Of a stretch of DNA of 64,000 bases, positions 34,277-46,189 are shown in pieces; within the stretch, counting starts at the first letter, position 1; each line of letters opens with the position of its first letter. The stretch is from Lonicera japonica. Taxonomy: Eukaryota; Streptophyta; Magnoliopsida; Dipsacales; Caprifoliaceae. The notes beneath the pieces are model-generated. The model searched no databases and was not told the DNA's origin. It saw only the letters and a list, made by a program, of their open reading frames with translations. The stretch is from NCBI GenBank assembly GCA_021464415.1, contig CM038471.1, forward strand, positions 34,755,234-34,819,233, written 5' to 3'. Position numbers and translations under genes: made by a program.

Positions 34277-36470
34277 ATATTAGAAAAGAAACATAAGAAT
34301 ACTATAATTAACTTGAATTGAAATTGAAATTGAATTGAACTAAAATTGAAATTGAATTGAATCAAAAAAAACATAAGAACAGTAAACTTCAAGATTAATT
34401 TCAACTTTGCCCTAATTGAATTGAAATTGAAGTTGAAAGAAACATAAGAACACTAGACTTAACAATTGCAAAATTTTTATTAATTAGGGAAGTTTCATTT
34501 CCTGTTGATTGGGAAGCTACTAAATCAGATTTGGTGCATGTTAGCTCGGAGTCACAGGTAGCATATATGTTGAAAACTTGGAATTGACATTGAAGTTTAG
34601 GGTTGAAATTAAGATTCAATTGCTAAACTTGAATCTCAAATTCAACACTAAACTTTAGTTTGCACTTGTGTTCAATTTCAAAACAGTTTGCACTTGTGTT
34701 CTCGGCAGTGGGAAAATTAATATAAAAATTGGAGATACTCTAAGTAATAATAATAAGTGAGTGAACAAAACAGCAATCAAGCAAGGGTAGCTACTATCTA
34801 CTTTACTCCCCAAGTCAAAGTTTTGATTACGTGCCCTAAAATCTATAATCACTGCCAGGTGGCACCCAGAGTTCCCCTAAACACTTCAGCAGACTGTGTG
34901 TGTGACTATAAATATACATAAACGATTTACCCCATTAGAAGCTTTGCTCAAAATCAGTTTGTTAGATACGTGAACAAAACTTGAATATAATTTGAAGCCC
35001 TTAGTTATGGTAATTCAACTCCGTAAGATCCACGAAACTTTAAAGTCTGAATCTATGCCAAGAAACTCGAGTCAACTCACTAAAAGCTCGTTTCAAATTT
35101 GAAGGTAAGGTTTATATAGGACTCATCCTTATCACAATTCATATTTTCAACCATGTTATCCAATCAATTGAGAAATGAAAGTGAGAGTGCTCAAACCTTG
35201 GATATTCTCCAACCACTAAAATTTTGACACTATACATATTAGAAAATGGCTTTCTCAAAAATTTAAGCTATATATATAAGAAGCAGCACTACAAATTGCA
35301 TGGTTACACTTATTGCAAAAATAATTATGAATTTATCAGAGTACGTATAATATTATTTTAAAAATTATATGATATGTTTTTATAGTTTTATATTATTCTA
35401 ATAATAACTATATTTGCTTTAACAATAAAATGATATATCCTATTTAAGTGGAGGTTGGGGGTGCAGCTAGAAAGAAAAAAGGAAGTGAGCCATAAAGTGG
35501 ATTATTATAACTAGTTAGTAAGATAGCCACTTAAATTTAAAAAATATCTTAAATTTGAGTCTCTTAATAAAAGAAAGATACTAATTAAGACCATTTTTAA
35601 AAAAAAAAAAAAAAGTGAGAAAGAGAAAGAGGCGTGGGAAAGGAAAAGCATATGTTGTCAGTTTGGTATACAGACAGAGAGAGGGGGTAAGGTTTAACGG
35701 GACCAGATTGCGACCTTTCCTTTGATTCCCAGTTTTTTCCTTTTCCATCTTCATCTCTTTACCCCCAACCAACAGCAGCTCTTAAAATAGCCCCAACCCA
35801 AAACCATCCTTCATTACTTGTACCCAAAGAAGGGTACTAACATATATACTAGACATACTTTTAAACCCCCTTCCTCAACCTCTCTCTTCATATGTGAAAA
35901 AAATGTTAGAAAGGTCCCTGGTCTCCCGAAGAAGATTCCAAACTCAAATCTTATATCTAAAAACACGGTAACAGCAACTGGATTGCCTTATCACAAAAAA
36001 TAGGCACCATTAATTAATTTATCTTTCTAAATTTTCTTATCCTTATCAAATTAAACCTAATTCGAGTCAGCCAAGTTTAAATCTTATTGCTGTATTTAAA
36101 ATAGAAAAATTAAAATCTAGCTCGTATCTACAGGGGAGAATTGAAGTCAAGGGTTCAGATCTTGTCATTATAATATATCTGAAAGAAATGCTAATAATCA
36201 GTCAAGGGTTCAGCCTAATCATACACACAAAAATTGAGAGAATTCAATTCCTTCCCCCTCCAAACTGAACCAGTACACAGTATACACTGTGAAATTAACA
36301 TCAACGGCTAATGGTCCAATACACATCAAATTGAACTATCAATAACTGAACTAAACTGAATTTGAATACTCAAAATAGAATAATTAACTATTTAAGAAGT
36401 AATTTAATTAACTAGCAATCAACTAAAAAAGGCAATGGGATTAAGATTTAAGATGGGCGAATGGGAATAA
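34277..36470. other. Interior of the CACTA remnant, no clear gene
   Basis: Low-complexity GAATTGAAATTG-type repeats lie at 34310-34450. Nothing else resembles a coding region. The segment probably contains the 5' intron or leader of the Transposase_24 transcript plus later insertions. Confidence 0.4.
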
Positions 36471-36944
36471 ATCTTACGTGGACAATGATGGTGGTGAGCG
36501 ACGGTGGCGGCAGTGAGCGAGGGCGGTGGCGGTGAGCGAGGGCAGTGGTGGTGATTAGAAATGGGGGCTAGGGTTTCGAGGTGGTGGTGGTCGGAAATGA
36601 GGGAGGAGGGAGAACTGAGAGATAGAGGGATAAGGAGATTGTTTTGCAGAAAAATAAAATTGGGGTGAAAGGTTTAATTTATCCTATTCACTTGGGTGAC
36701 GTAGGTATTTAAATACGTCGCCTATGACATAACCTAAGCAATGTAATTTAATTACTTACGTCGCCCAAGTGAATTTCAAATTTTTAGAATATTTTAAATT
36801 TTCGTTAAATTTTAAGGGGGAAAACCTTTTGGGCAACTTATTTATTTAAAACTATGTCGCCTAAGTTAATCGGCAATGTACAAGTAAAAACTATGTTGCT
36901 TAAGAGTTTTTAATAATTTTTTTATTTTAATAGTAATTTAATTT

Positions 36945-38010
36945 TAATAATTTTAATAAGATAATCTGTATTATAATTATAACTTGTCCAATTATATTTT
37001 AGTAATAATTATTTTAATAATCATAATAATTATTATTATAGCCCGATACACAGCAACAGATTATTATAACGCAATAAACAGACACAACAGTATATTTGCT
37101 TTGTGTGCCATACTATAAATGAGGTTCTGAGCTTCTTCAATTCTGTACAACCGATGCTTACGGAGAAAAAAGGTTATTCTGAAGGTTTTAGTGTTGGTTT
37201 GGAAGATTTTTTCATCCCCAAGGAACTCCAAGAGAATGTTCAGACGAGTATGATATAATAGATTCTAAGAGCGACTCGGCCATTAATAGGATGTTTCAGC
37301 AAATAGGGTCCATGCTGTAAACTAAATAATTTTTAATAAGCTAATACGTATTATAATTATAACCTGCCCAATTATATTTTGGTAATAATTATTTTAATAA
37401 TCATAATAATTATTATTATAACCCGATACATAGCAACAGATTATTATAACGCAATAAACAGATACATAACAGCAGATTTGCTTTGTGTGTAATACTATCA
37501 ATGAGGTTTTGAACTTCTTCAATTCTGTACAACCGATGCTTATGGAGAAAAAAGGTTATTCTGAAGGTTTTAGTGTTGGTTTGGAAGATTTTTTTATCTC
37601 TAAGGAACTCCAAGAGAATGTTCAGACGAGTATTCAAGATGTTTCCCCCCTGCAATATCACTTAAGGTCCTCCTACAATGAGTTGGTGGAGTTGCAGCTG
37701 GAGAATCACCTAAAGCTTGTTAAAATGCCCGCCACAAATTTCATTCTGAAGTCATCTTTAATGAGTGATCTAATATATTCTAAGAGCGACTTGGCCATTA
37801 ATAGGATGTTTTAGCAAATAAGGTCCCTGTTGCAAACTGAATAATTTTTAATAATTTTTTAATAAGCTAATCTGTATTATAATTATAACCTGTCTAATTA
37901 TATTTTGGTAATAATTATTTTAATAATCATAATAATTATTATTATAACCCGATACACGGCAACAGATTATTATAACGCAATAAATAGATACACAATAGCA
38001 GATTTGCTTT
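36945..38010 (+). repeat. Three direct copies of an intron segment in the NRPE1-like region
   Basis: A stretch containing GTATTATAATTATAACCTGT, then GGTAATAATTATTTTAATAA and GCAACAGATTATTATAACGC, occurs three times, starting near 36961, 37341 and 37867 (offsets 380 and 526 bp). The first two copies are each followed by the same NRPE1-like exon. In the first that exon has lost about 145 bp. The third copy is followed by a different exon. Copies are very similar, so the duplication is fairly recent. Confidence 0.85.
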
Positions 38011-38307
38011 GGCTTCTTATTGCTAAGCATGAAATTTAATGGAGTTTTTAAAATATATAACTTGCTTGTTCAAATGTTAGATCAGGGGAAACTCTATTCA
38101 AGCAGTAACTACCGCACTGCGGAATTCAGTTTTATGAGGAACTGTCTATTTCATGGGCTGGACCTGTACCAAGACATGGTCCACTCAATTAGTAGTTCAG
38201 AAGTGATGCCCTGTTCCACTCAACAATTAATTCACTTGTCTTTGTTGTCAATAAACATAAGAATTATGCCACAGCTAGGTTTAAATGCACATAATAATCT
38301 CAATTGA
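37100..38307 (+). pseudogene. NRPE1-like fragments (RNA polymerase V largest subunit), partly duplicated
   Basis: Plus-strand exon A (37485-37814) reads FFNSVQPMLMEK, GFSVGLEDFFI, LRSSYNELVELQLENHL, ATNFILKSSL and IYSKSDLAINRMF. A second, internally deleted copy lies at about 37105-37320. Exon B (38060-38230) reads LDQGKLYSSSNYRTAEFSF, then FHGLDLYQDMVHSISSSEVM. This matches in order the region before and into the bridge/trigger-loop area of NRPE1, which makes the scaffold RNA for RNA-directed DNA methylation. Pol II RPB1 differs strongly here. NRPD1 (Pol IV) is less similar by memory but not excluded. A TAG ends exon A after NRMF, and exon B runs into unrelated DNA near 38240. Catalytic and C-terminal regions are absent. 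Confidence 0.72.
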
Positions 38308-38330
38308 AGTCGCCGTCATCATCATCATCA

Positions 38331-41300
38331 CGTCTTCATCCTATCACTGCTATATAGATCACTGTTAAACCTTTCAGCATTATCGGAGTCTTCATCCTCG
38401 TCATAATCATCATCCTCGTCTTCCTCTTCATTTTCATATACGGGAACATTTACAAACGGTACTAGAGCTAGGTTGATAAATAACTCCGATATAGGAAGAC
38501 ATATCGCATCCAGTTCTTGATAAGGTTCATCTACTTCATACAGTGGAGTGGCCATATCGTCCTTTACAAGTGTGGCCTCACTGAACGTACCTCTGTGTGC
38601 CATATGGTTGACGACTTTTCAACCCTCACCAGTCAACGGATCATCTATATAGAACACTTGGATTGCCGTCGTGGCCAGAATAAATGGAAAGTTGTCATAC
38701 CAACTACTATTCGTGTTCACAAAAGTAAGATCACGATTATACTGTACACTGCCGGGAACAGTAGGGTCGGTGTTGTACCACTTACACTTGAACAACATAA
38801 CTGGCATGCGTTCCGTATAAGTTAGTTGGACAACTGATTATAGAATCCTGTAGTACGTCAAATCACCGGCCACGCATGTCACTCCACTATTCTAAGTCAT
38901 TCGAATCCGGTCTCAATGCTCAGTAACAAATTTGACACCGTTCACCTCACACTGAGAGAAAATGGTGCACATCATAGGCTGAGATGCAAGGATCTGTATC
39001 TCCTGGTTGTATTTAGGATCACGTATTTATAGCAAATGGAGCATCTGCATAATAATATTTATACATGGAACATCAGTGAAATGTAAATATGCATACAACA
39101 AGTGAAAGTAAGTTAAGGATGAAAGTTTACCCATCTGGGGAGGTGGTCAAGAAACGACGCCACACAATCAGCATCAGTGCCATGTGGAGCTATTTTCGCA
39201 AATTGTTGGCTGCGAGTCTTTATATACCATTCTGTTTCTGTACAATTTATCATAACATACCAGTGAGCCGTCGCAATTTGTTGCTTACTAAGACGGACGT
39301 TCATGACGCAACCTTTGGGCTTGACGAGGTTAGAGACAACGAAAATGTTCCACTGAGGTGAATTTGGTATGACTTCATTACTCGCGTTAGGATCATGCAG
39401 ATAGTTATTGATGAATGTCACACACTCGTGCATGATATTCCGCTCGACAATACACCCCTCTGGGTAACGCTTGTTTTCAATATCTTTTTTGTATTTTTTG
39501 AGCTGCCTGTAAGATTGTGCAATTATATAGTATAAATGTATACAATTACAGATATATAGTATCCTAAAATCTGAAATAATACCTTTCAGTAGAAAACATC
39601 CAAGTATAATGCATGGGACCGGTGAGCAGGACCTGTTCGGGTAGGTGGATGCAAAGATGGACCATGATGGTAAGGGAAGCTGGCAGAAATATTATCTCCA
39701 ACTTGCGTAGGATCATGAAAATATCGGTCTGTAATTGACGAAAATCTGATTTCTTCAATTCTCGGGCACAAATTGTCTGGAAGAATCTGCAATACTCTAC
39801 TAACGCAGCGACGACGTCCCATCCCAAATATGGTCGGATGACCACAGCAAGAACACGCTGAAGCATGACATGGAAATTGTGAGTCTTCAATCCGAAAAAC
39901 TTTTTATCAAATGGTCCGATCTTATTTTTTAGGCTTTCAGCATAACCTTTTGGATATTTAACAGCTGCAACTCGATCAAGTACGTCCCTCTGATGCCTAG
40001 AACGAACTGTGTAATTCACCTGAGGTAGCGTCACTTTTTCTGACGGCCCTCTTCTCGGCCAAAGATTGCTGCGTATGCCCATCTTCTTTAGAGTTAATCG
40101 AGATTTCACATCATCCTTAGTCTTTCCATCGAGACCTAGAAAGCTGCCCAAGATGTTGTCGCATACATTTTTTTCGGTATGCATCACATATAATGCATGT
40201 CTCACACTCGATGATGTCCAGTAAGGTAGCTCCCAAAATATACTGACGTGAGTCCAACACAGTCTCTTTTTAGCTGCCTGACATTAAGTACAACAAAATT
40301 TATCAATTTACAATATCACAAATTAACTTATTAGACTATCACAACTAATGTTAGTTTGAGCCATACCTGTTTGAAGTCAAGATGCGGATGCAAAGAATTT
40401 TGAGGGTAAGGAAACTGTTGGTAGCTTCAAGAACCTGACGTGCAGACTTTCTTTGTGGGGTAGGTCTGAGCTCTGGCTCCCCATTAAACCTTTCTGATTG
40501 CCTCTGATAAGGGTGATCTTCGGATAGCTATTTACGCGCGCCCTGATATGACATCCTTCCATTAGTGTGAACCGCAACAATATCGTCCAAACATATGGGA
40601 CATGCCTTGTACCCTTTTGTATGAATATCTCTCAACATTCCTAGTCCTGGAAAGTCGCTGATGGTTCACATAACGGCTGCCCTCATGTTGAGTGCCACTT
40701 TACCGTATCGATCCCAAGTCGAAACCCCAGTCTCCCACAACATCTTAAGTTCATCAATTAGTGGTCTCATAAACATATTCAGAGTCTTTTCGGATTCTTA
40801 GGGCCGGATATTAGTACGACTAGAATGTTAAACTCTTTCTTCATACACAACGAAGGCAGCAAATTATAAGGCATCGCAATAACATATTAGCAGCTGTAGG
40901 GAACCGCCGTAGTAGAGTACGGACTAAACCCATCTAACGCTAGAGTAAGACATACATTTATAATGTCGGAGACAAATTGCGGTTGCAACTTGTAATATGA
41001 CGAGACAAATTCCTTAATATGAAAATAATTAAACTAACAGTTTAGTAAATTATATGTGTACGAACTGTAAATATATACGTCACCTGTCGAAATCCTTCCA
41101 TGCTTCTCCATCTGCTGGGTGTCTAAGATATTAAGTATCTTCTCTTCTTTCCCTGTGCCACCGCATTTTCTTTGCAATGTGTTTGCAACTATATAGACGC
41201 TGCAACCTCGGTGCCAATGGGAAGTACTAAACTGTCTTCCGGGCAATCCGCTTGCTACTGCCTGTATTTTCTTCTTCCCATCTTGACTCACCATAAATAG

Positions 41301-41996
41301 GACATTGATCTAGGTCTTTACCCTCCTTGTAAAACAAGTAGCAGCCGTAATAACACCCGTTGATGATCTCGTAACTTATGACGATATTTTTAAGGCCTTT
41401 TTTATAACTTTGTATGAGTCAGGGTACTTATTCCCTTCGGGCAACAGGTAATTAATTTCAGCAGTCCACTTATTAAAGGATGTGTCTGTCATGTTGCAAC
41501 TCTGTTTCAGCTGCAACGATGTAAGCATTGAAGTTAGCGCCATGACTTGACTACCCTCGTACAGTGGAATCACTGTTTCGTCTAAGAGACACTGATATGC
41601 TATCAAATTTTCTTTGGCAACAGGGTCAGCATGAAATGCATTGTCAACGCTTGCGTGATCATGCGATTCATAAAAAGGAAAAGCATCTTGTACGAACTCC
41701 ATGGTCGGGTTATTCGAAGACACACGATTTTGTTCTGCTTGCCATTGCGAAGATGTCTCTGGAATTTTCCCGTGTAAGTTACATAATGTATACGACTTCA
41801 TTATACCTATATTAGTCAAGTGGATGTATATTTCATCTAATGTCACCCATTGGCCCATGTTGAAACATTTTTTGCAGGGACATGAATACAATCCAGTCGA
41901 ACTGTTGCCATTTTCTTGTACATACTCTAAGAACTCCATTAGCCCCACAATGAATTCCGTTGAACCTCTTGAGCATTTTATCCAGTTCTTATTCAT
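38331..41996 (-). pseudogene. CACTA TNP2-type transposase, nearly full length but broken
   Basis: Minus-strand pieces in order: the N-terminal Transpos_assoc domain from ATG 41996 (NKNWIKCSRGSTEF, YSCPCKKCFNMGQW); the Transposase_21 (TNP2) core at 41000-40380 (STTAVPYSC, MFMRPLIDELKMLWETGVST, TISDFPGLGMLRD, KACPICLDD, SEDHPYQRQSERFNGEPELR); DUF4218 at 40205-39590 (TENVCD-like start, LKTHNFHVMLQRVLAVVIRP, IVHLCIHLPEQ-like end); and DUF4216 at 39430-38620 (NNYLHDPNASNEV, MLFKCKWYNTDPTVPGS, FILATTAIQVFYIDDPL). An acidic tail ends at 38331. Several in-frame stops and frame changes disrupt it, for example TGA in the AVM-TISDF stretch. The protein would have cut CACTA ends. It differs in position and flanks from the Transposase_24 element to its left. 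Confidence 0.9.
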
Positions 41997-44195
41997 TTTT
42001 GATCACTGTCATATGATAAATAATTACAAACTCAAAAATTACCAATAACTAAGAATAATACTAAAAAACAACCAAACCAATAAAAACTATCCTATTCCCA
42101 AAGGGGAGAAATCCTAGGCAAGAATAACAGCCATTTTAAATGGAACTGTTAGTCAACGATTAGTTACCTTACTCAAATGTCAAAAATGCTCCTTTAAAAA
42201 ATACAATATTAATTTGATACCTAATAATTTATGATATTATGGATAATGATTTTAAAAAGAAAATAATCACATGAATTGCTAAGTGGTAATAAGATAAGAT
42301 GCGTTGTTTAGGTGTAAGACCGTAGTTTCAAGTCTTGTTTGAAATATTTTTTGTAATTGCTTGATAGATAAAATGGGGTAACTTGATAATTTCGTGTTTG
42401 TACCAAAACCCGTTGGATATGTTACTATACTGTATAGATATAGTAGAAGTAGAAGAAGTTCTTCAAATAAAAATATGTAATGTCATATGATCCAGGGGTA
42501 ATTAAATATGCTGTTCATTTTGAAGGTCATGAATTAAATGGGGGCGCTAAGATTATTTTATAGCACAATTTGCAAGAGGATAACATGGTAATTTGTATAT
42601 ATATGAAATTGCCTCCATGTGTTTAATATGTAAGTAGACTTGGGATGTGTGTAAACTATGATACTCAGTAAATTAGTAATTACTTTTTCATATTATGTGT
42701 GATTTTTATAACAAAATAAATGCATCCAATAGTAATAAATTTTGTTTATTATGCTTAAGGTCAAGGTTCAAGTATAAATTTTTATGGTGTTTTTCAAGAC
42801 ATGATCGATGGGTAATTTCACAAACATAACAACTCTAATGCTCACGCTTAATTTGTACTTGACATAATGACACACTCGGTGTGCGTGCAATATTATCTAT
42901 AGATTTTTGAAACAGAATAAACACATTTAGGTGGTGTTTGGTCAAGTGACAATACTTTTTGTTGTAATTTTTGAAGCGTAAAGGGTAAATTAGTATTCTC
43001 ATAGACCTACCAAAAACTTCATACTCATGCTTTAATATAGAGAGAGAGTACATGTATACTAGCGTAGAAGCTCACTTTACGTGCCTACATTAGAATACTT
43101 ACTTTTTCACATTAAAAACATTTAATAACCTTTTCTATTATTAAAATGATTATTTTTGCATCTATATGTATGTATATATATATATATATATGTTGCCATC
43201 TTGCTTAGCCAATTCTATTCTTATTTTGAGTATTGGTAGTAGATGATAGTTATTATGTTTTTTATGATAGATAAACTAGTAATTTTTTATATTTTTGCGT
43301 AGGTGATATAATGTTATCTATTTTGACTCTAGGTTATTATTATCGTATTGTTTTGATTAAAACTATTATAGGATAAGTTAATTTTTTTCACATGAGACTT
43401 AATTGTCATTATTATCTTAATAGGTTAATCCTCTCGAGTTGAGTTGCAGATTTAACACGACCTGTTTATTTAACGGGTTAGTTTAATTGGGTCGTGTAAC
43501 CTGTACAATAAATAGGCCGTGTTCGAGTTAGCATAAATGACACAATTAGTTAAACGGGTTGTGTTCAGGTTGACAATAATACTGTAATACTTGCTTGTTA
43601 ACACGACCCGAACACAACACGTGAATGTGAATTACCGGTCCTACCAATAGGGACGAAGACTCTAAACAAGAAGCGGGTGTATTGAGTAAAAGATGAACAT
43701 AGTCGTTCCAAGAGGTACAAGGAAATACTGGTAGTCAAAGACTTTAAGCAGAAGGAGAGAATTAACATTACTATTATCTTTCAAAAAAACTGATGCTATG
43801 CTTCAGTACTTCTTCAATATTGAACATAGAGATGAGGGCACCGCCACGCATTAATCATTAGTGGGTTGGGTTTGTTATTTTTCTCCAATTGGGAGATTGT
43901 CATATAATGGATAAAAAAAATATAAGTGGGCTAAAGCTTCTGATTCCACGCCTTTTTCTTTGATATAGTAAAATTATTGGTGTGCTCCATGGTGTAGGGC
44001 TTTCCACGTAATTTTATGTGTTGTGTGATTATTGTATTTTTCTTGTGCCGAATAATTTTGATTGTGCCAATTTTCTTTTATCAATTGTATCCCAAAATCC
44101 TAATTAGAAATTAGTAGCATCTACTTTCCCCCTAACACTGTATTGATGTGAGCCTCCCTTGATATTTTTAACAGTTTAGGTTTATTTTGTGTACA
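41997..44195. other. Intergenic DNA; relic repeat with ACACGACCCG motif
   Basis: No gene. A (TA)n run lies at 43168-43190. At 43430-43620 GGGTCGTGTAACCTGT, GGCCGTGTTCGAGTT and AACACGACCCGAACACAAC resemble a widespread plant dispersed repeat. No transposon ends for the TNP2 gene were found between 41997 and 43100. Confidence 0.45.
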
Positions 44196-44196
44196 G

Positions 44197-46189
44197 TGAA
44201 TGCGAGAGAAATGTTGAACAAGCTAAATGGACTATTATGGAAATTTATTGAAATCGTATGTGTGGATGTCTACACCAATGCTTAATAAGGTGCAATCAAA
44301 ATTTAATTTAAATAACGTTGTTGTATTAACTTAAATTTTCAACCCACCTTGGTAGTGCCACAGATAAAGCAAATCAGAGACAAGAAATTGATCCATCAGC
44401 AGGCATTTAAACTCGTGAAGCACCTTTGCACGGAAATTGGGAAAAAAGAACACTCAAAAGCAGTCAAAATACTTGGAGAGCCCTTATTCAAAGCTGCAGC
44501 TCTTGGGATTCATGAAATTGTTGAGGAGATTTTGGATTCATTTCCAAGCGCAGTTTACCTCCAAAATCGACATAACCAATCAATATTTCATGTCGCAATT
44601 GTGAATCGTCATGAAATGGTATTCAACATCATATATCAATTTGGGGGTGTTAGCTCTTCGTTTCTGGCAATTCGGGATGGTTCTGGTAATGTTGGCTTAC
44701 ACTTGGCCAGATATTTTGAACCAGAACAGAGCCAAGGTCTCAAAGCTAGTGCAGCTGGTCCCGTTCTACAAATACAACGTGAAATGCAATGGTTCCAGGT
44801 AAAATATTTCTTTTTGATATAGGAAAAAAGATATAAACTTCTTGTTGCATTGGCTAAGGGGGAAGTTTACTAGCTCAAGAGTTTATTCTCATTTGCCATT
44901 TGATGCTGACTGTGCATATTCATCTTCCCTCGTTCATTTTTACATAAGTTATCAAGCTTCAGTTGGCACAAACCAAGTCTCTCTCATTTGCAGCGATAAA
45001 AAATCAACGTTTCCCATAATTCCATTGTTCATATTTAATGTTAACACATAGACCATATCTATTGTAGGCCCACTTAAGTTTTTTGAAATGGTCAATTATA
45101 CCTTTATTAGTCAATTTTCTACCATTGTTACTTATTATGGTGGCTAAGCTTTAGTAACCACGACGCGACATCGACCACTGCAGTAGTTCGACAGTGGTTA
45201 AAAGTATTTTAGTTAAACAAAAACGAGGGTCTTTATTTTTGAATAACATTTAAGGTAATGTTCTCGTATATTAATTGTTGAAATGATATCTGCGCCTGTA
45301 TATTAATTGTTGGAATTGGCCTTTGGGAGATGAAAATGCGGGGAATTTTTTTTCTTCGACATTGAAAAAGATTATTTATATTATTTTATAATATAATTGA
45401 GTTCACCTTTTGAAAAGATAAAACAAAAATAGGAGCCATCCTTCCCCTCCCCATTGGAAGTCCATTCTTGCTCATTTGTTGTTAGTTACTAAAAACTTGC
45501 ACGATGCTCAGATTCTGAATTTTGTTACTTGTGCAAACTTATTCTTATTCTAAAGTAGCAACATTTTCGCGCAGGAAGTTAGAAAATTATCACAAACTAT
45601 AGACAAGCAAAAATTGAACAATGACAGTCGAAGACCCATAGAGTTATTTAATCAGAATCACAGGGACCTAATGAAAGAAGGGGAGCAATGGTTGAAAAAT
45701 ACATCTGGTTCTTGCACAATTATAGGAGCTCTAATTGTTACTGTAGTGTTTGCAGCCGCCATTACAGTACCCGGTGGTACTAAAAGCGATACTGGGCTTC
45801 CATTTTTTTCAACAAGAAAGGCTTTTATAATCTTTGCCATATCGGATGTGCTCGCTCTTTTCTCGTCTGCTTCATCTTTGCTGTTATTCCTATCTATTCT
45901 CACGTCATACTATTCGGAGCAAGACTTTCTTTTAGCCCTACCTAGGAGACTAATTACTGGTTATGTAACATTGTTCCTTTCCATATTATTTATGATGATT
46001 GCATTTGGCGCCACAATCCAACTTATATTTGGAGGTAAAAATACTTTGGTTCTTATCCCTTTAGTTGGATTGGCATCTACACCAGTGATGTTGTTTGTGT
46101 TCTTACAGTTTCCTCTACTTATCGACATAATCAAATGCACCTATGGCTCTGGAAATTTTCGTAAGAAAAGCGGTCACCCCCTCTACTAG
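44197..46189 (+). CDS. Ankyrin/PGG-domain membrane protein (ITN1/ACD6-like), 3' exons only
   Basis: Exon 44364-44798 and exon 45575-46189 join in phase 0 (TTCCAG|GTAAAA ... CGCGCAG|GAAGTT). The first reads IKQIRDKKLIHQQAFKLVKH, then ankyrin-type helices (EPLFKAAALGIHEIVEEILD, NQSIFHVAIVNRHEMVFNII, GSGNVGLHLA). The second has RPIELFNQNHRDLMKEGEQW and the PGG domain (PF13962: GALIVTVVFAAAITVPGG) with about four membrane helices, ending at TAG 46187. A short upstream exon at about 44197-44255 (LNGLLWKFIEI) fits in phase. Acceptor use at 44355 instead of 44363 is possible. Relatives act at the plasma membrane in salt or defence signalling and carry several more N-terminal ankyrin repeats, which are absent here. 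The visible exons are undamaged, yet no start region exists. Confidence 0.75.

Larger units (their letters stand above)
31850..36910 (-). mobile_element. CACTA (En/Spm) element remnant with Transposase_24 gene
   Basis: Both ends carry clusters of the subterminal motif GGCGACGTA / TACGTCGCC (about 31855-32190 and 36695-36905), arranged as in CACTA arms. A GC-rich minus-strand leader-like segment (36480-36650) and a Transposase_24 gene (32497-34268) lie between them. CTCTTAAGC occurs near the left arm (31907) and, inverted, at the right edge (36897-36905). I could not find intact CACTA ends or the 3-bp duplication, so the limits are approximate. Confidence 0.65.

Noticed and set aside
38313..38420. 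Microsatellite in the TNP2 acidic tail (CATCATCATC, TCATCCTCG)
   Set aside because: It encodes the acidic C-terminus common in these transposases, so it is not a separate repeat finding.
42270..42360. tRNA-like stretch (GTTTAGGTGTAAGACCG ... TTTCAAGTCTTG)
   Set aside because: The loop-like words occur but no acceptor or anticodon stem can be paired convincingly.
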